Program-made: the position numbers and the translations under genes
Virus record (IMG/VR): IMGVR_UViG_3300021131_000003
Coordinates: 1-64,000 of that record
Reading direction: 5' to 3' (one strand)
Origin: a virus
DNA length: 64,000 bases
In this document: positions 40,725 to 50,523 of the stretch, one piece after another
How positions within the stretch are numbered: position 1 is the stretch's first letter
Layout: each line of letters starts with the position of its first letter
Notes under the pieces: model-generated
What the model was told of the DNA's origin: nothing
Seen by the model: the letters and a program-made list of their open reading frames with translations, nothing else
Databases searched by the model: none

Positions 40725-43700
40725 TTAAGCCTGAGCTTCAGACCAAGCAATACGACCGAGAACGTTAACGGCGGCGTTACCAACGTTAGTTACTGTAATA
40801 GTAAGTACGTCTGGTCCGTCTGGATAGATACCAGCGTTTGAGTAAGGGCTAACTCCGCCACCCAAGACTGCGTTACCAAGGTCTCGAACTAGTGATAAGT
40901 CAAGCGAGCCCGTTGAGTTAGTAAAGAATCCACCAGTGTTTTCACCGCCAGTTACTGATGTAATAGAGCCGTTAGCGTTGAGTGCATAATCTGCAATCTG
41001 TGCAAGTGAAGAGTTAGTCTTACCCACTACGTTACCTACAGCGTTAGTCCAAGATGTAGATGTAGTCGCAACTCCGTTAAGTACAGCAGTAACCAGGATG
41101 TTAGCTGGGCTGGAAGTAGTTGAGATATCTAGCGCACGAAGGATTAACTGCATACGGTTAGTAAGTTCACGAGCACCAAATGGAGCAGCTACGCCGTTAT
41201 CTACAGAAGGAGCAATTCGGATTGAGAACAAAGCCTTAGGTGCGCCTGTAAATGTAAGTGGTATTGATGAGATAGTGATGGCTTGTGTAACAGTAATCTG
41301 AGTACCAGAGACCACAGTTGCTACGTAAGTACCAGCTGGAACACCTGTTCCAGTAACTAGCATACCTGCAATAATGCTGGTGTTAGAAGCTGCTAGGTTT
41401 ACTGTAGTAGAGGCTGAAGCTGTACCAGTTGCGGTAGTTGTTGCGTTAACTGGCGCGATAGCTGTCTGATAAGTCTGGCCGTAAGTAAAGAGAAGAGACT
41501 TATCATCATCGTAACGGCCATCCATGATAACTGATGTACCCCAGTGAGAGATGGATGGTGCAAATGTAGGCCACCCAAACTCAACTGCTACGGGAGCAGT
41601 TGATGAGTATGTAAATGATTGTCCAGATGCAGCACCCATAGGAAGAACAGCCACTGTTGGGTTATTTGCAGTTACTGCTTGGTTAAGCGTAACTGTAGTT
41701 CCAGAGATAGAGGAAATAAATGTTCCATCAAGAATGTTAGCTCCAAATACACGCTGACCAACTTGTAGTCCAGAAGTAGAGGACACTGTTGCAATGTTAG
41801 AACCAGAGTTAACTGTAAGAGCAAGCGAGGCGTTGCCTGCCTGTCCTCTAGTTAATCCAGTAAACGTTGTAGAAGTTATTCCTGTGTAGTTAACAAACTC
41901 ATAAGTAGAGGCGTTACGAATGCAAAGAGTTCCAGATGATGGGAAGTTTGCAGTGCTTGCTACAGTAATGCTTGAATCTGTTGAGCCTACTGAAGATGTG
42001 ATGTATGTAGTAGGTGGGATTGTAGAAGTCTCATAACGTCCTGGAAGGTTACCTGAGCGCATGTAGGCTTCAGTGTTAACGTTGTTGTTCATCATACGGT
42101 GGCAGTAGGTAACGTCTCCACGTGAGCCACGAAGACCCCAGCGGACAAAACCAGCGCCGTACCAAGTAAAGTCGATGTAGAACATCTGCATGTTTGCAAG
42201 GTTAAGGGTATAACCAGAAGGTCCAGTTCCGTCCATCTTGTCAATGTTCCACTGAGATTGAGGAATCTTAGTATCTACTGTACGTGAAAGAACTACATAG
42301 CTTGATGAAGCTCCACGATATGAAGGACTGATTGTAAGCGAGGTGTCAGATGCAATATCGGTTACGCGATAAGACTGTCCGCGAAGAACGATGTAATCGC
42401 CAACAACTAGCTGTTTAGAAAATACTGTAGGGAATGATGAGTTTGTCTGCGTAACTGTATTTGAGCCCTGAGTTACGGTTACCTTACCTGCTACTTGGAA
42501 AGTAGAGTTACGACGTACTGCGTAGATGTTGTTACCGTCGTACTCAAAGAATAAACCGTTCTGCTGGTCAAAGATACCGAGGCGGCCTACGGCACCATTC
42601 CAGTTAAGTACCGAGATGTTAAACGCACCAGAGGCTGTAGAGGCTGAAGGTGTTGTTAATGCTGTATAGGTAAAGGTGTTATAGCCAGTTACTGAAGTAA
42701 CTGTATAAGTTCCATTGTATGCAGATTCATTAGCTCCGTAAACAAGAATGGTAGAGCCAGGGTTAATGTTGTGCTTTTCCTTTGTTTGCGCGGTAATAGT
42801 TGTACCAGACGCTGTCAAAGAATCAAGAGAGGTATAAGGCTTAAGAACAGTACCAGAGGACATCTGGATGCCCTTACCTGACTGGTATCGGAAGTAACGT
42901 CGAGTTTGACGGATTGCAGATTCAAAATTAGATTGAGCGTTGCTAGAAAAAAGAACTCCGCCATCAAATGCACGGTGTAGGAACTGAGCCTGTGGGCGCA
43001 TGTAAACCGCAGCTCCAGAGTACACAATAGTTCCTGTTGGTGTGTTTAAGGTGTAGTAAGAGAATGTGGTGTTGTTTGTAATCGTTGCTACAACAAAAGA
43101 ACCATTTGGTGCGTTAGTAGAGGCGGTAAGACCTGTAACAGCAATTTCATTACCAAGTGAAAGGCCGTGAGGGACAGAAGTTGTAACAGTCACTACGTTA
43201 CCTGAGTATGTAACAGAGGTAGGAGCTGTTCCAATCTGAGCTCCTGTATATAGGGTACCGAAGTAGATAGCGGTTTTGTTAGTATCAAAAACTGAAGTGA
43301 TAGAGGTAGTGTTTACTGCTCTAGCTGTATAGGTAAAAGTAGTTGTGCTTGGGATTGTTTCAATAACAAAGTTACCGTTAGCAAGGGATAGGTAACAGTC
43401 TTGAACGGTGATAGGGGTTACGTTTGTAGGGATTGTGCCAGTCGCTGCAATACCGTGAGCTGTTGAAGTTGTAACAGTCACAGTACGACCGCCGTTTGCG
43501 ATTTGGATATCTGAGATGTTAGAAAGAGGCGCTGATGACTGAAATGCAAATGGGCGATTATCAATAAGAGCAAGGTTTTCCCACTTAGAAATCTGGGTAC
43601 CATATTCAAAGTCGGTATCAATCAAAGCCTGTGGCTGAGATACGCGGAACTTGTTAGTTGGGTCAGTTTGGGTTTCAGCTGGCTGGAAGGACTCGTTGTA

Positions 43701-43976
43701 CTCGTCTATTGTAATCTGCAACTTATCAGTGGCTGACATAGCTGAAGTGTTGTAGTTAAGTACGATGGTTGTGTATTCACTGTAGTCGGTTGAGCTTGTT
43801 GCGATTGAGTACGAGGTTGCACTAAGCGATGGGTCAGAGAAGTTATAGATAACTTTATTTTTGGTTACGTTAGTAATTAAGACAAGGCGCTCCTGCAAAA
43901 CGGCGCGTGGGATAACAATAGTTCTAGTAGAAGGCGTAAAGGTGTACGCGGTCTGAAGGATTACTTTTCTTGCCAT
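40725..43976 (-). CDS. Very large beta-rich virion protein (fibre/tail)
   Basis: A 1083-residue structural protein, the longest here. Several T-V-T-x-x-x-A/P-H-G-x-x-x-G modules are present (near 165, 265 and 395), plus longer stretches resembling cyanophage virion proteins (W-N-G-A-V-G-R-L-G-I-F-D near 465, and F-Y-I-D-F-T-W-Y-G-A-G-F-V-R-W-G near 600). No enzymatic motif. It may form a long fibre or whisker. It ends just before the next gene's start. Confidence 0.7.
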   Translation of the reverse strand: MARKVILQTAYTFTPSTRTIVIPRAVLQERLVLITNVTKNKVIYNFSDPSLSATSYSIATSSTDYSEYTTIVLNYNTSAMSATDKLQITIDEYNESFQPAETQTDPTNKFRVSQPQALIDTDFEYGTQISKWENLALIDNRPFAFQSSAPLSNISDIQIANGGRTVTVTTSTAHGIAATGTIPTNVTPITVQDCYLSLANGNFVIETIPSTTTFTYTARAVNTTSITSVFDTNKTAIYFGTLYTGAQIGTAPTSVTYSGNVVTVTTSVPHGLSLGNEIAVTGLTASTNAPNGSFVVATITNNTTFSYYTLNTPTGTIVYSGAAVYMRPQAQFLHRAFDGGVLFSSNAQSNFESAIRQTRRYFRYQSGKGIQMSSGTVLKPYTSLDSLTASGTTITAQTKEKHNINPGSTILVYGANESAYNGTYTVTSVTGYNTFTYTALTTPSASTASGAFNISVLNWNGAVGRLGIFDQQNGLFFEYDGNNIYAVRRNSTFQVAGKVTVTQGSNTVTQTNSSFPTVFSKQLVVGDYIVLRGQSYRVTDIASDTSLTISPSYRGASSSYVVLSRTVDTKIPQSQWNIDKMDGTGPSGYTLNLANMQMFYIDFTWYGAGFVRWGLRGSRGDVTYCHRMMNNNVNTEAYMRSGNLPGRYETSTIPPTTYITSSVGSTDSSITVASTANFPSSGTLCIRNASTYEFVNYTGITSTTFTGLTRGQAGNASLALTVNSGSNIATVSSTSGLQVGQRVFGANILDGTFISSISGTTVTLNQAVTANNPTVAVLPMGAASGQSFTYSSTAPVAVEFGWPTFAPSISHWGTSVIMDGRYDDDKSLLFTYGQTYQTAIAPVNATTTATGTASASTTVNLAASNTSIIAGMLVTGTGVPAGTYVATVVSGTQITVTQAITISSIPLTFTGAPKALFSIRIAPSVDNGVAAPFGARELTNRMQLILRALDISTTSSPANILVTAVLNGVATTSTSWTNAVGNVVGKTNSSLAQIADYALNANGSITSVTGGENTGGFFTNSTGSLDLSLVRDLGNAVLGGGVSPYSNAGIYPDGPDVLTITVTNVGNAAVNVLGRIAWSEAQA

Positions 43977-44813
43977 TTACGCTCCTAGTAAGATATCTAC
44001 TGCCTTGAAGGGGTAGGTTGGGTAGTTAATTACGTTCGAGCCTGGTTGGACTAGACCGTAAAAGGTTGACCCTGCTGGAGGAACTTCAGAGAAGGTTATG
44101 TACCCGTCCGAGTCCACCATAAAGCCATCCATCGGCATGCCTGATTGCCAGACATACTCAGGAAAGCTTACTGTTTGAATAATACCATTTATTGTAATTA
44201 AAATACGCAAAGGGTTGGTAATACTTATTCTGGACCCTTGGTAAGTAGGGTAAAAACGGTTTTCAATACCATCAAACTGGTAGTAGAGGTTGTCTAGCGG
44301 GACGATTGTGTAGTCCTGCCAGCTCATACCTACAGTAGCTGTTGAGTCTGCAGCAAGGATAGTTCCGTCTGCGCCTACGTTTAATACCTGAGCTACGTTG
44401 GCGATAACACCTACGCTAAGGTCGCCCTTAGCTGTGGGTTGGGCAGAGCCAGTGGTGTTGATGCTTAGAGTGTTATAAGAGATTACGTCTACTACATCTC
44501 CAAAGAGAAGAGCGGACGCAAAAGTAATTGAGCTCTGGGTAGTTGCGGTGTAGTCGTTACCGCGAACCATGAGGACACCATTTAGGTATACCTCTTCATT
44601 ACCGACTACATAAGAAAGCGTGGTTGTGGTATTGGTTCCTGTGTTGGCTACCCCAGAGAGTACTGTTTCTCCGCCCGCGGCAAGGTAAGACCAACGAGTC
44701 TGGTTAGCTCCGCCTAATACTAGGTTCCAGCTTGTTCCATCCCAGGTCCACTGACGACCTGAATAGTAGATAGAGGCGCCAAGGGCGGGGGATGCAGGAA
44801 ATTGAATAGCCAT
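43977..44813 (-). CDS. Tail fibre-type structural protein
   Basis: A 278-residue protein. N-terminal G-A-S-I-Y-Y-S-G-R-Q-W-T-W-D-G-T-S-W near 12-29 is a common fibre tip/attachment signature, followed by E-V-Y-L-N-G-V-L-M-V-R-G-N-D-Y near 74 and a beta-rich C-terminus. It overlaps the neighbouring gene by one base. Likely minor fibre or baseplate-attached protein. Confidence 0.65.
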   Translation of the reverse strand: MAIQFPASPALGASIYYSGRQWTWDGTSWNLVLGGANQTRWSYLAAGGETVLSGVANTGTNTTTTLSYVVGNEEVYLNGVLMVRGNDYTATTQSSITFASALLFGDVVDVISYNTLSINTTGSAQPTAKGDLSVGVIANVAQVLNVGADGTILAADSTATVGMSWQDYTIVPLDNLYYQFDGIENRFYPTYQGSRISITNPLRILITINGIIQTVSFPEYVWQSGMPMDGFMVDSDGYITFSEVPPAGSTFYGLVQPGSNVINYPTYPFKAVDILLGA

Positions 44814-46396
44814 TAGTACGATGGTATTCCGTATTTAGACGCTAGGTACGCTTCAACTTGTTGATACTCAGTGGAAGACAATGTTCTGTTAAACCATATC
44901 ATTTCCGCTACGTCAGCGTATGAAGCTTCAGCTCCACCAGAGAAGTTATTAATGCAAGGTGTACTGCCTGATGTAAAAGTTCCGCTATTTGCAGTGTGGC
45001 TAATACCATTAGAGCGGTATAGGTTATTTTGGTCTGTTGAGTAAATCCAAGGCCCTCCACCAGCAGTTGCTGTATACGTAAATTGGGAGGTCGGACCTAC
45101 CAGCCAGTTTTGGTGAAACGCCACGCCTACCACACCGCCCCAAAAACCAGATAGCCAGTTATATGTACTATCAGTAAAGATACGGGCTTGAACGCTGCTG
45201 TCATATCGAGCTACGTGGAAGAATGTGTAAGCGGCTGAAGAGCTGCTTACTGCTATACCCATAGTGCTAAGAGTTGGTAATTGAATTTTAGTTGAGGTTG
45301 GTATGTAAACATAATTAAAAGTTCTAGATGCCCCGTAAAGAGAGTTAGACCCAGTAAACACGTTTTGTATACTCATACTACCTACGTTAGTTATGTTGCT
45401 TCCTAAAATGTGTCTAGCATTTCCAGACAAGTCATTCCATTGTGTTCCATTAAATGAATCTGCAGTAAACCAAGCTGCAAGTCCAGAGGTAACTGGAAGA
45501 GAAGTTTGAGTGGTTATAGAAGCAGCAAGGTTAGTTGAGTTTCCTCCAGAATCCGTAGCTGTAAGCGTAAAGTTATAAGTTTGAGAGCTGCCACTCGGGT
45601 TTCCGCTAATAACTCCTGTAGCAGCGTTAAATGAAAGTCCCGTAGGTAGAGAACCACCTGTTAATGAATAAGTAACAGCGGAACCTCCATCGGCATCAGT
45701 TGCTGATACAGAATACAAATACGTACTAATACCAGGATAAGCATTTGGAAGCGGGCTTGTTGTTACCCATACTGGGTTGACACCTGCGCTAATTGTGGGA
45801 CTTGCAAGAATATGAGAGTTGGTGCCTATTGGGGCGTTTACCCCTGGATTGGTAGCTGTTAATGTGTAAGGGGAATACGCAACTGGAAAAGTATCTGGTC
45901 GTGTAACAATAGCTGAGTTAGGCGAACCTACAACAACAGATTTAGCTGAACGTGATACTAAGTCCGAACCAGTAAAAGTAACAGACATTCCATTATTAAA
46001 GTTTAAACCAGTTAAAGTTAAAGAATTATTAATGTTTGCAAGGGTTGTTGGGGTAGCTCCTGTTAGCACAGGGGCCGCTCCTGTTTCAGTAGTTTCTGCG
46101 GCTGTAGTAAATGTAGTCTTATAAGAAAAACTAAGAAGGTCACCAACGGTTCCTCCAAGAACCACTAGCTTATTAAAACCGCCTGTAGCAGTAAATGATT
46201 TAGTCCCTGTATAGCCAACAAGGGTACCAAGAGAGTTATAACCGTAAATATCAATACTTGTATCGTTAGCTGCAGATGTAATACTGTAAGAGCCTGACGG
46301 ATATTCTTTATCAAATGTAACTGTAGAATAAGTAGAAACAATGTTTACGTTAAAGTCATTAGCATTAGAAGATGAAGTAAATTTAGAAACAGCCAT
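44813..46396 (-). CDS. Adhesin-like virion protein (Ig-type and LamG-like domains)
   Basis: A 527-residue protein with a modular layout: an N-terminal beta domain (~1-95), an IPT/TIG-like module (~100-190), a cadherin-like putative-Ig module (~205-300; S-A-T-D-A-D-G-G, G-L-S-F-N-A-A-T-G-V-I-S-G), and a concanavalin/LamG-like lectin domain (~305-525; L-A-A-W-F-T-A-D-S-F and W-N-D-L-S-G-N-A-R-H). Such arrays are typical of receptor-binding adhesins; target unknown. Confidence 0.75.
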   Translation of the reverse strand: MAVSKFTSSSNANDFNVNIVSTYSTVTFDKEYPSGSYSITSAANDTSIDIYGYNSLGTLVGYTGTKSFTATGGFNKLVVLGGTVGDLLSFSYKTTFTTAAETTETGAAPVLTGATPTTLANINNSLTLTGLNFNNGMSVTFTGSDLVSRSAKSVVVGSPNSAIVTRPDTFPVAYSPYTLTATNPGVNAPIGTNSHILASPTISAGVNPVWVTTSPLPNAYPGISTYLYSVSATDADGGSAVTYSLTGGSLPTGLSFNAATGVISGNPSGSSQTYNFTLTATDSGGNSTNLAASITTQTSLPVTSGLAAWFTADSFNGTQWNDLSGNARHILGSNITNVGSMSIQNVFTGSNSLYGASRTFNYVYIPTSTKIQLPTLSTMGIAVSSSSAAYTFFHVARYDSSVQARIFTDSTYNWLSGFWGGVVGVAFHQNWLVGPTSQFTYTATAGGGPWIYSTDQNNLYRSNGISHTANSGTFTSGSTPCINNFSGGAEASYADVAEMIWFNRTLSSTEYQQVEAYLASKYGIPSY

Positions 46397-46725
46397 TATG
46401 CAAGCTCCGTACCGTACAAGTTATAAGCAACACCTTGAGTTGTGTTATAAACGTAGATGGTTGCTCCCGCTTCTAGCGTAATACCAACAGTGATAAAGTT
46501 AGTATCATTTCCAGCTACCTTAGAGTCGTAGGCAATGTAAGAAGCGCTTCCTAAAGTACCTCCGCTTGGTACTGTAGCAATACGGAATGTAAGTTGTGAG
46601 CCTGTTGTGTTACAGACAGCAATGGTGGAAATAACCGCAGACTTACCAGCCCCAACTGTGTAAAGAGCGGTGCTTGTTGCTGCCGATGGATAGGCTTGGG
46701 CCAGAATCTTCATTGTAGCTGCCAC
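46396..46725 (-). CDS. Small beta-rich virion protein
   Basis: A 109-residue beta-rich protein with T-A-L-Y-T-V-G-A-G-K-S-A-V-I near 19 and V-C-N-T-T-G near 37. The pattern is known from small fibre/head-fibre proteins of aquatic phages. It overlaps the adhesin gene downstream by one base. Function inferred as virion surface. Confidence 0.65.
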   Translation of the reverse strand: MAATMKILAQAYPSAATSTALYTVGAGKSAVISTIAVCNTTGSQLTFRIATVPSGGTLGSASYIAYDSKVAGNDTNFITVGITLEAGATIYVYNTTQGVAYNLYGTELA

Positions 46726-46726
46726 G

Positions 46727-47077
46727 TTATGCCCCCATCGTTAAGAAGTTATAGGCAAGAACAGTTGCTGGGTCTAAAGTTGCAGAGCTACCAGAACCGC
46801 TTCCCGCACCAATTTCTAACCAGTAATTATTATAGTAAACAAAAGTCTGTCCTGTATTGGAATCAAACCACAAAGAACCAGAGATAACAGTTGGACCTGT
46901 AGGTGGTGTTGCTGAGACAGTTACGCCTCCGCCAGAACCTACGGCATTCCACAGAGTTCCGTTATAAACCTTAACTTGATTAAGTACCGTATTAAAGTAA
47001 AGGTCACCAGCGGCGGCAGAAACAGGGTCACTTGCCGCGCTAACTAGGTTAAGGCTGGCTAATACGCGAACTGACAT
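46727..47077 (-). CDS. Small tail fibre-like protein
   Basis: A 116-residue protein with two fibre-attachment-like repeats: D-L-Y-F-N-T-V-L-N-Q-V-K-V-Y-N-G near 25-40 and S-L-W-F-D-S-N-T-G-Q-T-F-V-Y near 67-80. This Y/W-D-x-x-x-x-x-V-Y-x-G/N pattern is also in the neighbouring fibre at 47081. Probably a minor fibre subunit or adaptor. Confidence 0.65.
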   Translation of the reverse strand: MSVRVLASLNLVSAASDPVSAAAGDLYFNTVLNQVKVYNGTLWNAVGSGGGVTVSATPPTGPTVISGSLWFDSNTGQTFVYYNNYWLEIGAGSGSGSSATLDPATVLAYNFLTMGA

Positions 47078-47080
47078 TTA

Positions 47081-48652
47081 CTATCCTATTACTACGACGT
47101 TATATGCGTTTACTCCTGGTGCTGTAGCAAAGGATACCGTAACAGTATTAACAGTTGAATTCACCACGTCGGTGAATACCTGAGCATATGTCGAAGCGTC
47201 AAAGATAGTAACTTGTACAAATCTTGTATTGAGATTGTGGGTAACTGTATAGGAAGTAGTAGAGCCATCACCGATTGTGGTTGTGTATTTGCGGGCTACT
47301 ACGTCAGTATTGATAGCTACCTGGTTAGTGGTAGCCGCTCCCGCGGCTCCCTGACCAGAGATAGTGATACCAAGACCTGGAGTTACCGCCAAACCTGTAG
47401 AGGTTGTATTAAGACCTGAAGTACCTGGTAGGAGGATTAATGAACCAGATGAGCTGGTTGTAAGACCGCCAGTGCTGGTTGGGTTGAGGGCAAGACCATT
47501 TACGTCTGTCTTCAAACCTGAGGTAGTTGGAAGAAGTACTGCCGCACCTGTTGTGCCTGTTTGCAAACCACCTGTTGAAAGTGGGTTAAAGGTAAAGTTG
47601 TTACCTGAAAGAGTTACGCCGTTAGACGCTGTATAGGTACCAGCACCAGAGAACTGGCTGAAGACGATAGCGTCTGTGCCAATCTTAATACCGTTAAGTG
47701 GTGTTGTAGAGGTACCTGTTGCGGTTTGTACCCAACCACTTGACTGGTTAAGGGTTCCAGAAGATACGAATACAAAGTCACCAGCAACAACTTCACCAGC
47801 AACAACTCCGTTATCAGAGTCAACAGCACGTGTAAGGACTGCGCTTACTCCAGTTGTACCCGCAGTTGTTACTACATAGATACCGTTTTGAAGAGCAGTT
47901 GTTTGATTCTTTACAAGGATGCGGTCGTTAGCTGCAACAACTTGGCCGTCAATAGAAAGCGCACCTGTAGCTGTAATAGTAAGCGTTGCGCCTACACCAA
48001 GACCGCCGTCTTGGCCAGCAGTTCCGTTTGCGTATGTAGCAACAAGGTTTGCAGTAGTTGCAAGACGAACGCTACCGTGAACGTTAAGGCCTTGAGCAGT
48101 GGTGTCTACATAGTTCTTGTTAGCAGCGTCTGTTCCAGATACTGGAGTTGCAACGTTAGTGACTTTATAGCCACCCATTGAGTAGTCGCCAGTTGCGGCA
48201 GCTAAAGCGTTAAGGTGAATGCTTCCATGGTCTGCGTCTGTGTGACGGTGAACGTGGTCAGCGCGAGAAACTTTAAGTGATGTACCTTGTGCGTTAGCTG
48301 AGCCAAGCGCAGCCATATCCGCAGTAAGGCCGTAAGGCATAACTGGAATCCAGTTAGAGGAGTTTGTAGTTCCATTAGATACGTAGACAACGCTATTGGT
48401 GAGGTCCAAGTACATTGAACCTGTAGACATAGGCGTAGACGCTGGTGCGCCTGAACCTGTAGCAACTCCACCTACTGGAGCCCAGCCAGTACCTTCATAG
48501 ACTTTAAGCTGATTAACTGTGTTGTCATAAACAATCTGACCAGTGACTGGAGCGCCGATGGCGTTAATCTGGGTGCTGGAGAGATTTTGGATTCGGGCAT
48601 TCTGAAGCTCAAGCTGATTAAGGTTAATCGGCGTTAAGAAACTACGTGACAT
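47081..48652 (-). CDS. Tail fibre protein, repeat-rich
   Basis: A 523-residue fibre. The N-terminus has G-Q-I-V-Y-D-N-T-V-N-Q-L-K-V-Y-E-G; a His-rich H-V-H-R-H-T-D-A-D-H segment lies near 130-140; then A-A-N-K-N-Y-V-D-T near 178, and a common fibre domain with N-D-R-I-L-V-K-N-Q and N-G-I-Y-V-V. A series of short L-L-P/G-L repeats (~345-430) suggests a triple-beta-spiral shaft; the C-terminus folds as a tip. Confidence 0.75.
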   Translation of the reverse strand: MSRSFLTPINLNQLELQNARIQNLSSTQINAIGAPVTGQIVYDNTVNQLKVYEGTGWAPVGGVATGSGAPASTPMSTGSMYLDLTNSVVYVSNGTTNSSNWIPVMPYGLTADMAALGSANAQGTSLKVSRADHVHRHTDADHGSIHLNALAAATGDYSMGGYKVTNVATPVSGTDAANKNYVDTTAQGLNVHGSVRLATTANLVATYANGTAGQDGGLGVGATLTITATGALSIDGQVVAANDRILVKNQTTALQNGIYVVTTAGTTGVSAVLTRAVDSDNGVVAGEVVAGDFVFVSSGTLNQSSGWVQTATGTSTTPLNGIKIGTDAIVFSQFSGAGTYTASNGVTLSGNNFTFNPLSTGGLQTGTTGAAVLLPTTSGLKTDVNGLALNPTSTGGLTTSSSGSLILLPGTSGLNTTSTGLAVTPGLGITISGQGAAGAATTNQVAINTDVVARKYTTTIGDGSTTSYTVTHNLNTRFVQVTIFDASTYAQVFTDVVNSTVNTVTVSFATAPGVNAYNVVVIG

Positions 48653-48663
48653 TCACTCTCTCC

Positions 48664-48966
48664 TTATGAAAGGTAGGCGTTACCGCTAAAGGCTGATTGA
48701 AAGTGGACCGTAAGTTGTTTAGGACTTGTGTATGTGATTTCGCCTTCAACTATGGTACCAGTGGAATCTTGAACCGTCACGTTAGGGTAAAAACCTAAAT
48801 TATGTGTGATGGCCCAATCTGTTGCGACTACCCCCTGAACATGGTGGTAGGCAATCGATGGTGCATTGATAGCTCCAGCCGTAATGTTAGTTACGGTTAC
48901 TGCTGCTGGGGCCGTTTGTGGAACTGTAATGACAACGGGTTGTGTCTGTGGGTATATGTTAGTCAA
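48664..48966 (-). CDS. Small virion protein, fibre/tail attachment type
   Basis: A 100-residue protein with a Pro/Thr-rich N-terminus (V-V-I-T-V-P-Q-T-A-P) and a C-terminus W-A-I-T-H-N-L-G-F-Y-P-N-V-T-V-Q-D-S-T-G (about 52-71). The I-T-H-N-L-x-x-x-P-x-V-x-V pattern recurs at fibre ends. It overlaps the connector gene by eight bases, so it is coupled to head-tail genes. Confidence 0.7.
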   Translation of the reverse strand: MTNIYPQTQPVVITVPQTAPAAVTVTNITAGAINAPSIAYHHVQGVVATDWAITHNLGFYPNVTVQDSTGTIVEGEITYTSPKQLTVHFQSAFSGNAYLS

Positions 48967-50017
48967 GGGTCACCTGCTGCTGCACGAATACTTGTCCTTT
49001 AATGTAGGTCTGTTCGAAGTCTGTATTAGAAGAGTTGGTTGCCTGCAAATCCCAGAATGCGCGTACTGGTAGGTACTGGGTAGCTGAAGACGTTAATGAC
49101 AAAGTAATAACGCCGTCTGCTGGGTTAGTCTTTGCGATATCAAAGGTGGCATAAAGAGAAGGCGCATTTGGATAGGTTCTAATCTGAGCCTTAAAGGTTA
49201 GGTTAGTAACATCAAATGGGAAGATAAATTGCTGAGACCAAGAATCTCCTTGGTAAATCTGGATGTCATATACGCCCGCATACTCTGGAAGAGGAGTGCG
49301 GCCAAGCATATCGTTTTGAAGGTATACCCGCTCTGGTTGACGGCTATCGTCAATTTCTTGAGGCATGTAGATTGGGACAAGCTTATTGGTTGTGCGTGAG
49401 ACGCGACGTAGGGTGCCAATCTCAAGGCGCCATAGTCCAATGTTAAGCGCTGAGCAAAGCTGCTTATATTGTTCCCATCGCTGAGCAATAATTCCAGTTA
49501 GCTGCTCGTAGCGTTGTGCGCGTGGGATGGTTACCCCATCTGGAGCAGTAATATTAATGTCAAAGGCTGCATCTGTAGCAAGCGCCCATAGAGCCTCAAT
49601 AGCAGCCAAGATAGCAATTGGATACTCTTCAACAGGCTGAATGCTGTTAAGGGTAACTGTGCTGCCAAAGCTATCTGTGCGGTTATAGGTATGCTGAGTT
49701 ACCGCTGTATTGATAAAGGTAGTTAGGTCTGCGTCTAAGAAGTAGCGGACTGTGGACCCCTGAACCACGATTGCCGCGCCGTTAGCTGGGGCAGATACAA
49801 AGGTTAGAAGTCCAGTGTTGCCCTCTAAAGAGTATTGGTTTGGATAGACCTGGGCGGTGCCGTTTACGGTCACATAGAGGTTAGTAAGCTCAACAGGCTT
49901 AACGTTTAGATAGAAGGTCTTAGTTGACCCATCGCCTGTTCCAGTAAAAGTAAAAGCTTTAGAGGTGTCGCCTAGCTCTGTACGAACTCTTGTTAAAAGG
50001 TCTGCAAGTAGGGCCAC
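48959..50017 (-). CDS. Large connector/baseplate-like virion protein
   Basis: A 352-residue protein taken from GTG 50017, preceded by AGGAG six bases away (TTG 50020 lies too near). The N-terminal half holds a beta module (F-T-G-T-G-D-G-S-T-K-T-F) and helices; the middle Y-K-Q-L-C-S-A-L-N-I-G-L near 184 and the C-terminal Y-Q-G-D-S-W-S-Q-Q-F-I-F-P near 255 are typical of adaptor-like proteins with a BppU-type domain. Its place first after the head genes suggests a head-tail or fibre adaptor. Confidence 0.6.
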   Translation of the reverse strand: MALLADLLTRVRTELGDTSKAFTFTGTGDGSTKTFYLNVKPVELTNLYVTVNGTAQVYPNQYSLEGNTGLLTFVSAPANGAAIVVQGSTVRYFLDADLTTFINTAVTQHTYNRTDSFGSTVTLNSIQPVEEYPIAILAAIEALWALATDAAFDINITAPDGVTIPRAQRYEQLTGIIAQRWEQYKQLCSALNIGLWRLEIGTLRRVSRTTNKLVPIYMPQEIDDSRQPERVYLQNDMLGRTPLPEYAGVYDIQIYQGDSWSQQFIFPFDVTNLTFKAQIRTYPNAPSLYATFDIAKTNPADGVITLSLTSSATQYLPVRAFWDLQATNSSNTDFEQTYIKGQVFVQQQVTLD

Positions 50018-50084
50018 CAACCACTCCTAACTCTTAACCTAAATGGTTTCAGTTTTTAATTAAAAAATCTGTATAAACGAATAA

Positions 50085-50102
50085 GCGGGCCCGAAAGCCC
50101 GC
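50085..50102 (-). terminator. Hairpin terminator after the gene at 50121
   Basis: GCGGGC / GCCCGC six-base arms around a CCGAAA loop; on the minus strand the stem is followed by TTATTCGTTTAT. It lies between the gene ending at 50121 and the adaptor start at 50017, which suggests a separate transcript. Confidence 0.7.
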
Positions 50103-50120
50103 CCACTCTCGCTAATTATT

Positions 50121-50489
50121 TTATAGCGTATTAGCTAAGTAACCCTTTTCCTTAAGGTGCTGAGCTACCTGCTTAGTTACTGTATAGCGCTGACCAGCTT
50201 TGAAGTTGTAGTTATTACCAGCTCCGAGAGTCATATTTTCAATGGTCTCAATAACTCTAATCTCTACAGCATCGTTATCTGGGTTTCCTACTGTGATAAC
50301 TTCATCGACAATTACTGTCTGACGGTCTGGGACTCGTGCATCAATAACTTCTTCTGAAAGCTTAGCGGCTGCGGTAACGGATGCCATTGACATCTCATTT
50401 GCTCGTTCAGCCTGAACCTCTGCATTAGCTGCAAGAGCCTCTTCACGTGCGCGACCAGTTACATCTGTGGGCTTCTTTGTAGATGCCAT
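50121..50489 (-). CDS. Virion protein next to capsid, unknown role
   Basis: A 122-residue protein. Helical N-terminal half (R-A-R-E-E-A-L-A-A-N-A-E, 14-25), beta-rich second half ending F-K-A-G-Q-R-Y-T-V-T-K-Q-V-A-Q-H-L-K-E-K-G-Y (split about residue 96-117). Small proteins of this type are often encoded just after the capsid in actinophages and may be head completion or decoration. No specific motif. Confidence 0.65.
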   Translation of the reverse strand: MASTKKPTDVTGRAREEALAANAEVQAERANEMSMASVTAAAKLSEEVIDARVPDRQTVIVDEVITVGNPDNDAVEIRVIETIENMTLGAGNNYNFKAGQRYTVTKQVAQHLKEKGYLANTL

Positions 50490-50523
50490 TTGGATTCTCC
50501 TTGTTAATGTCTCAGTTAGATAA

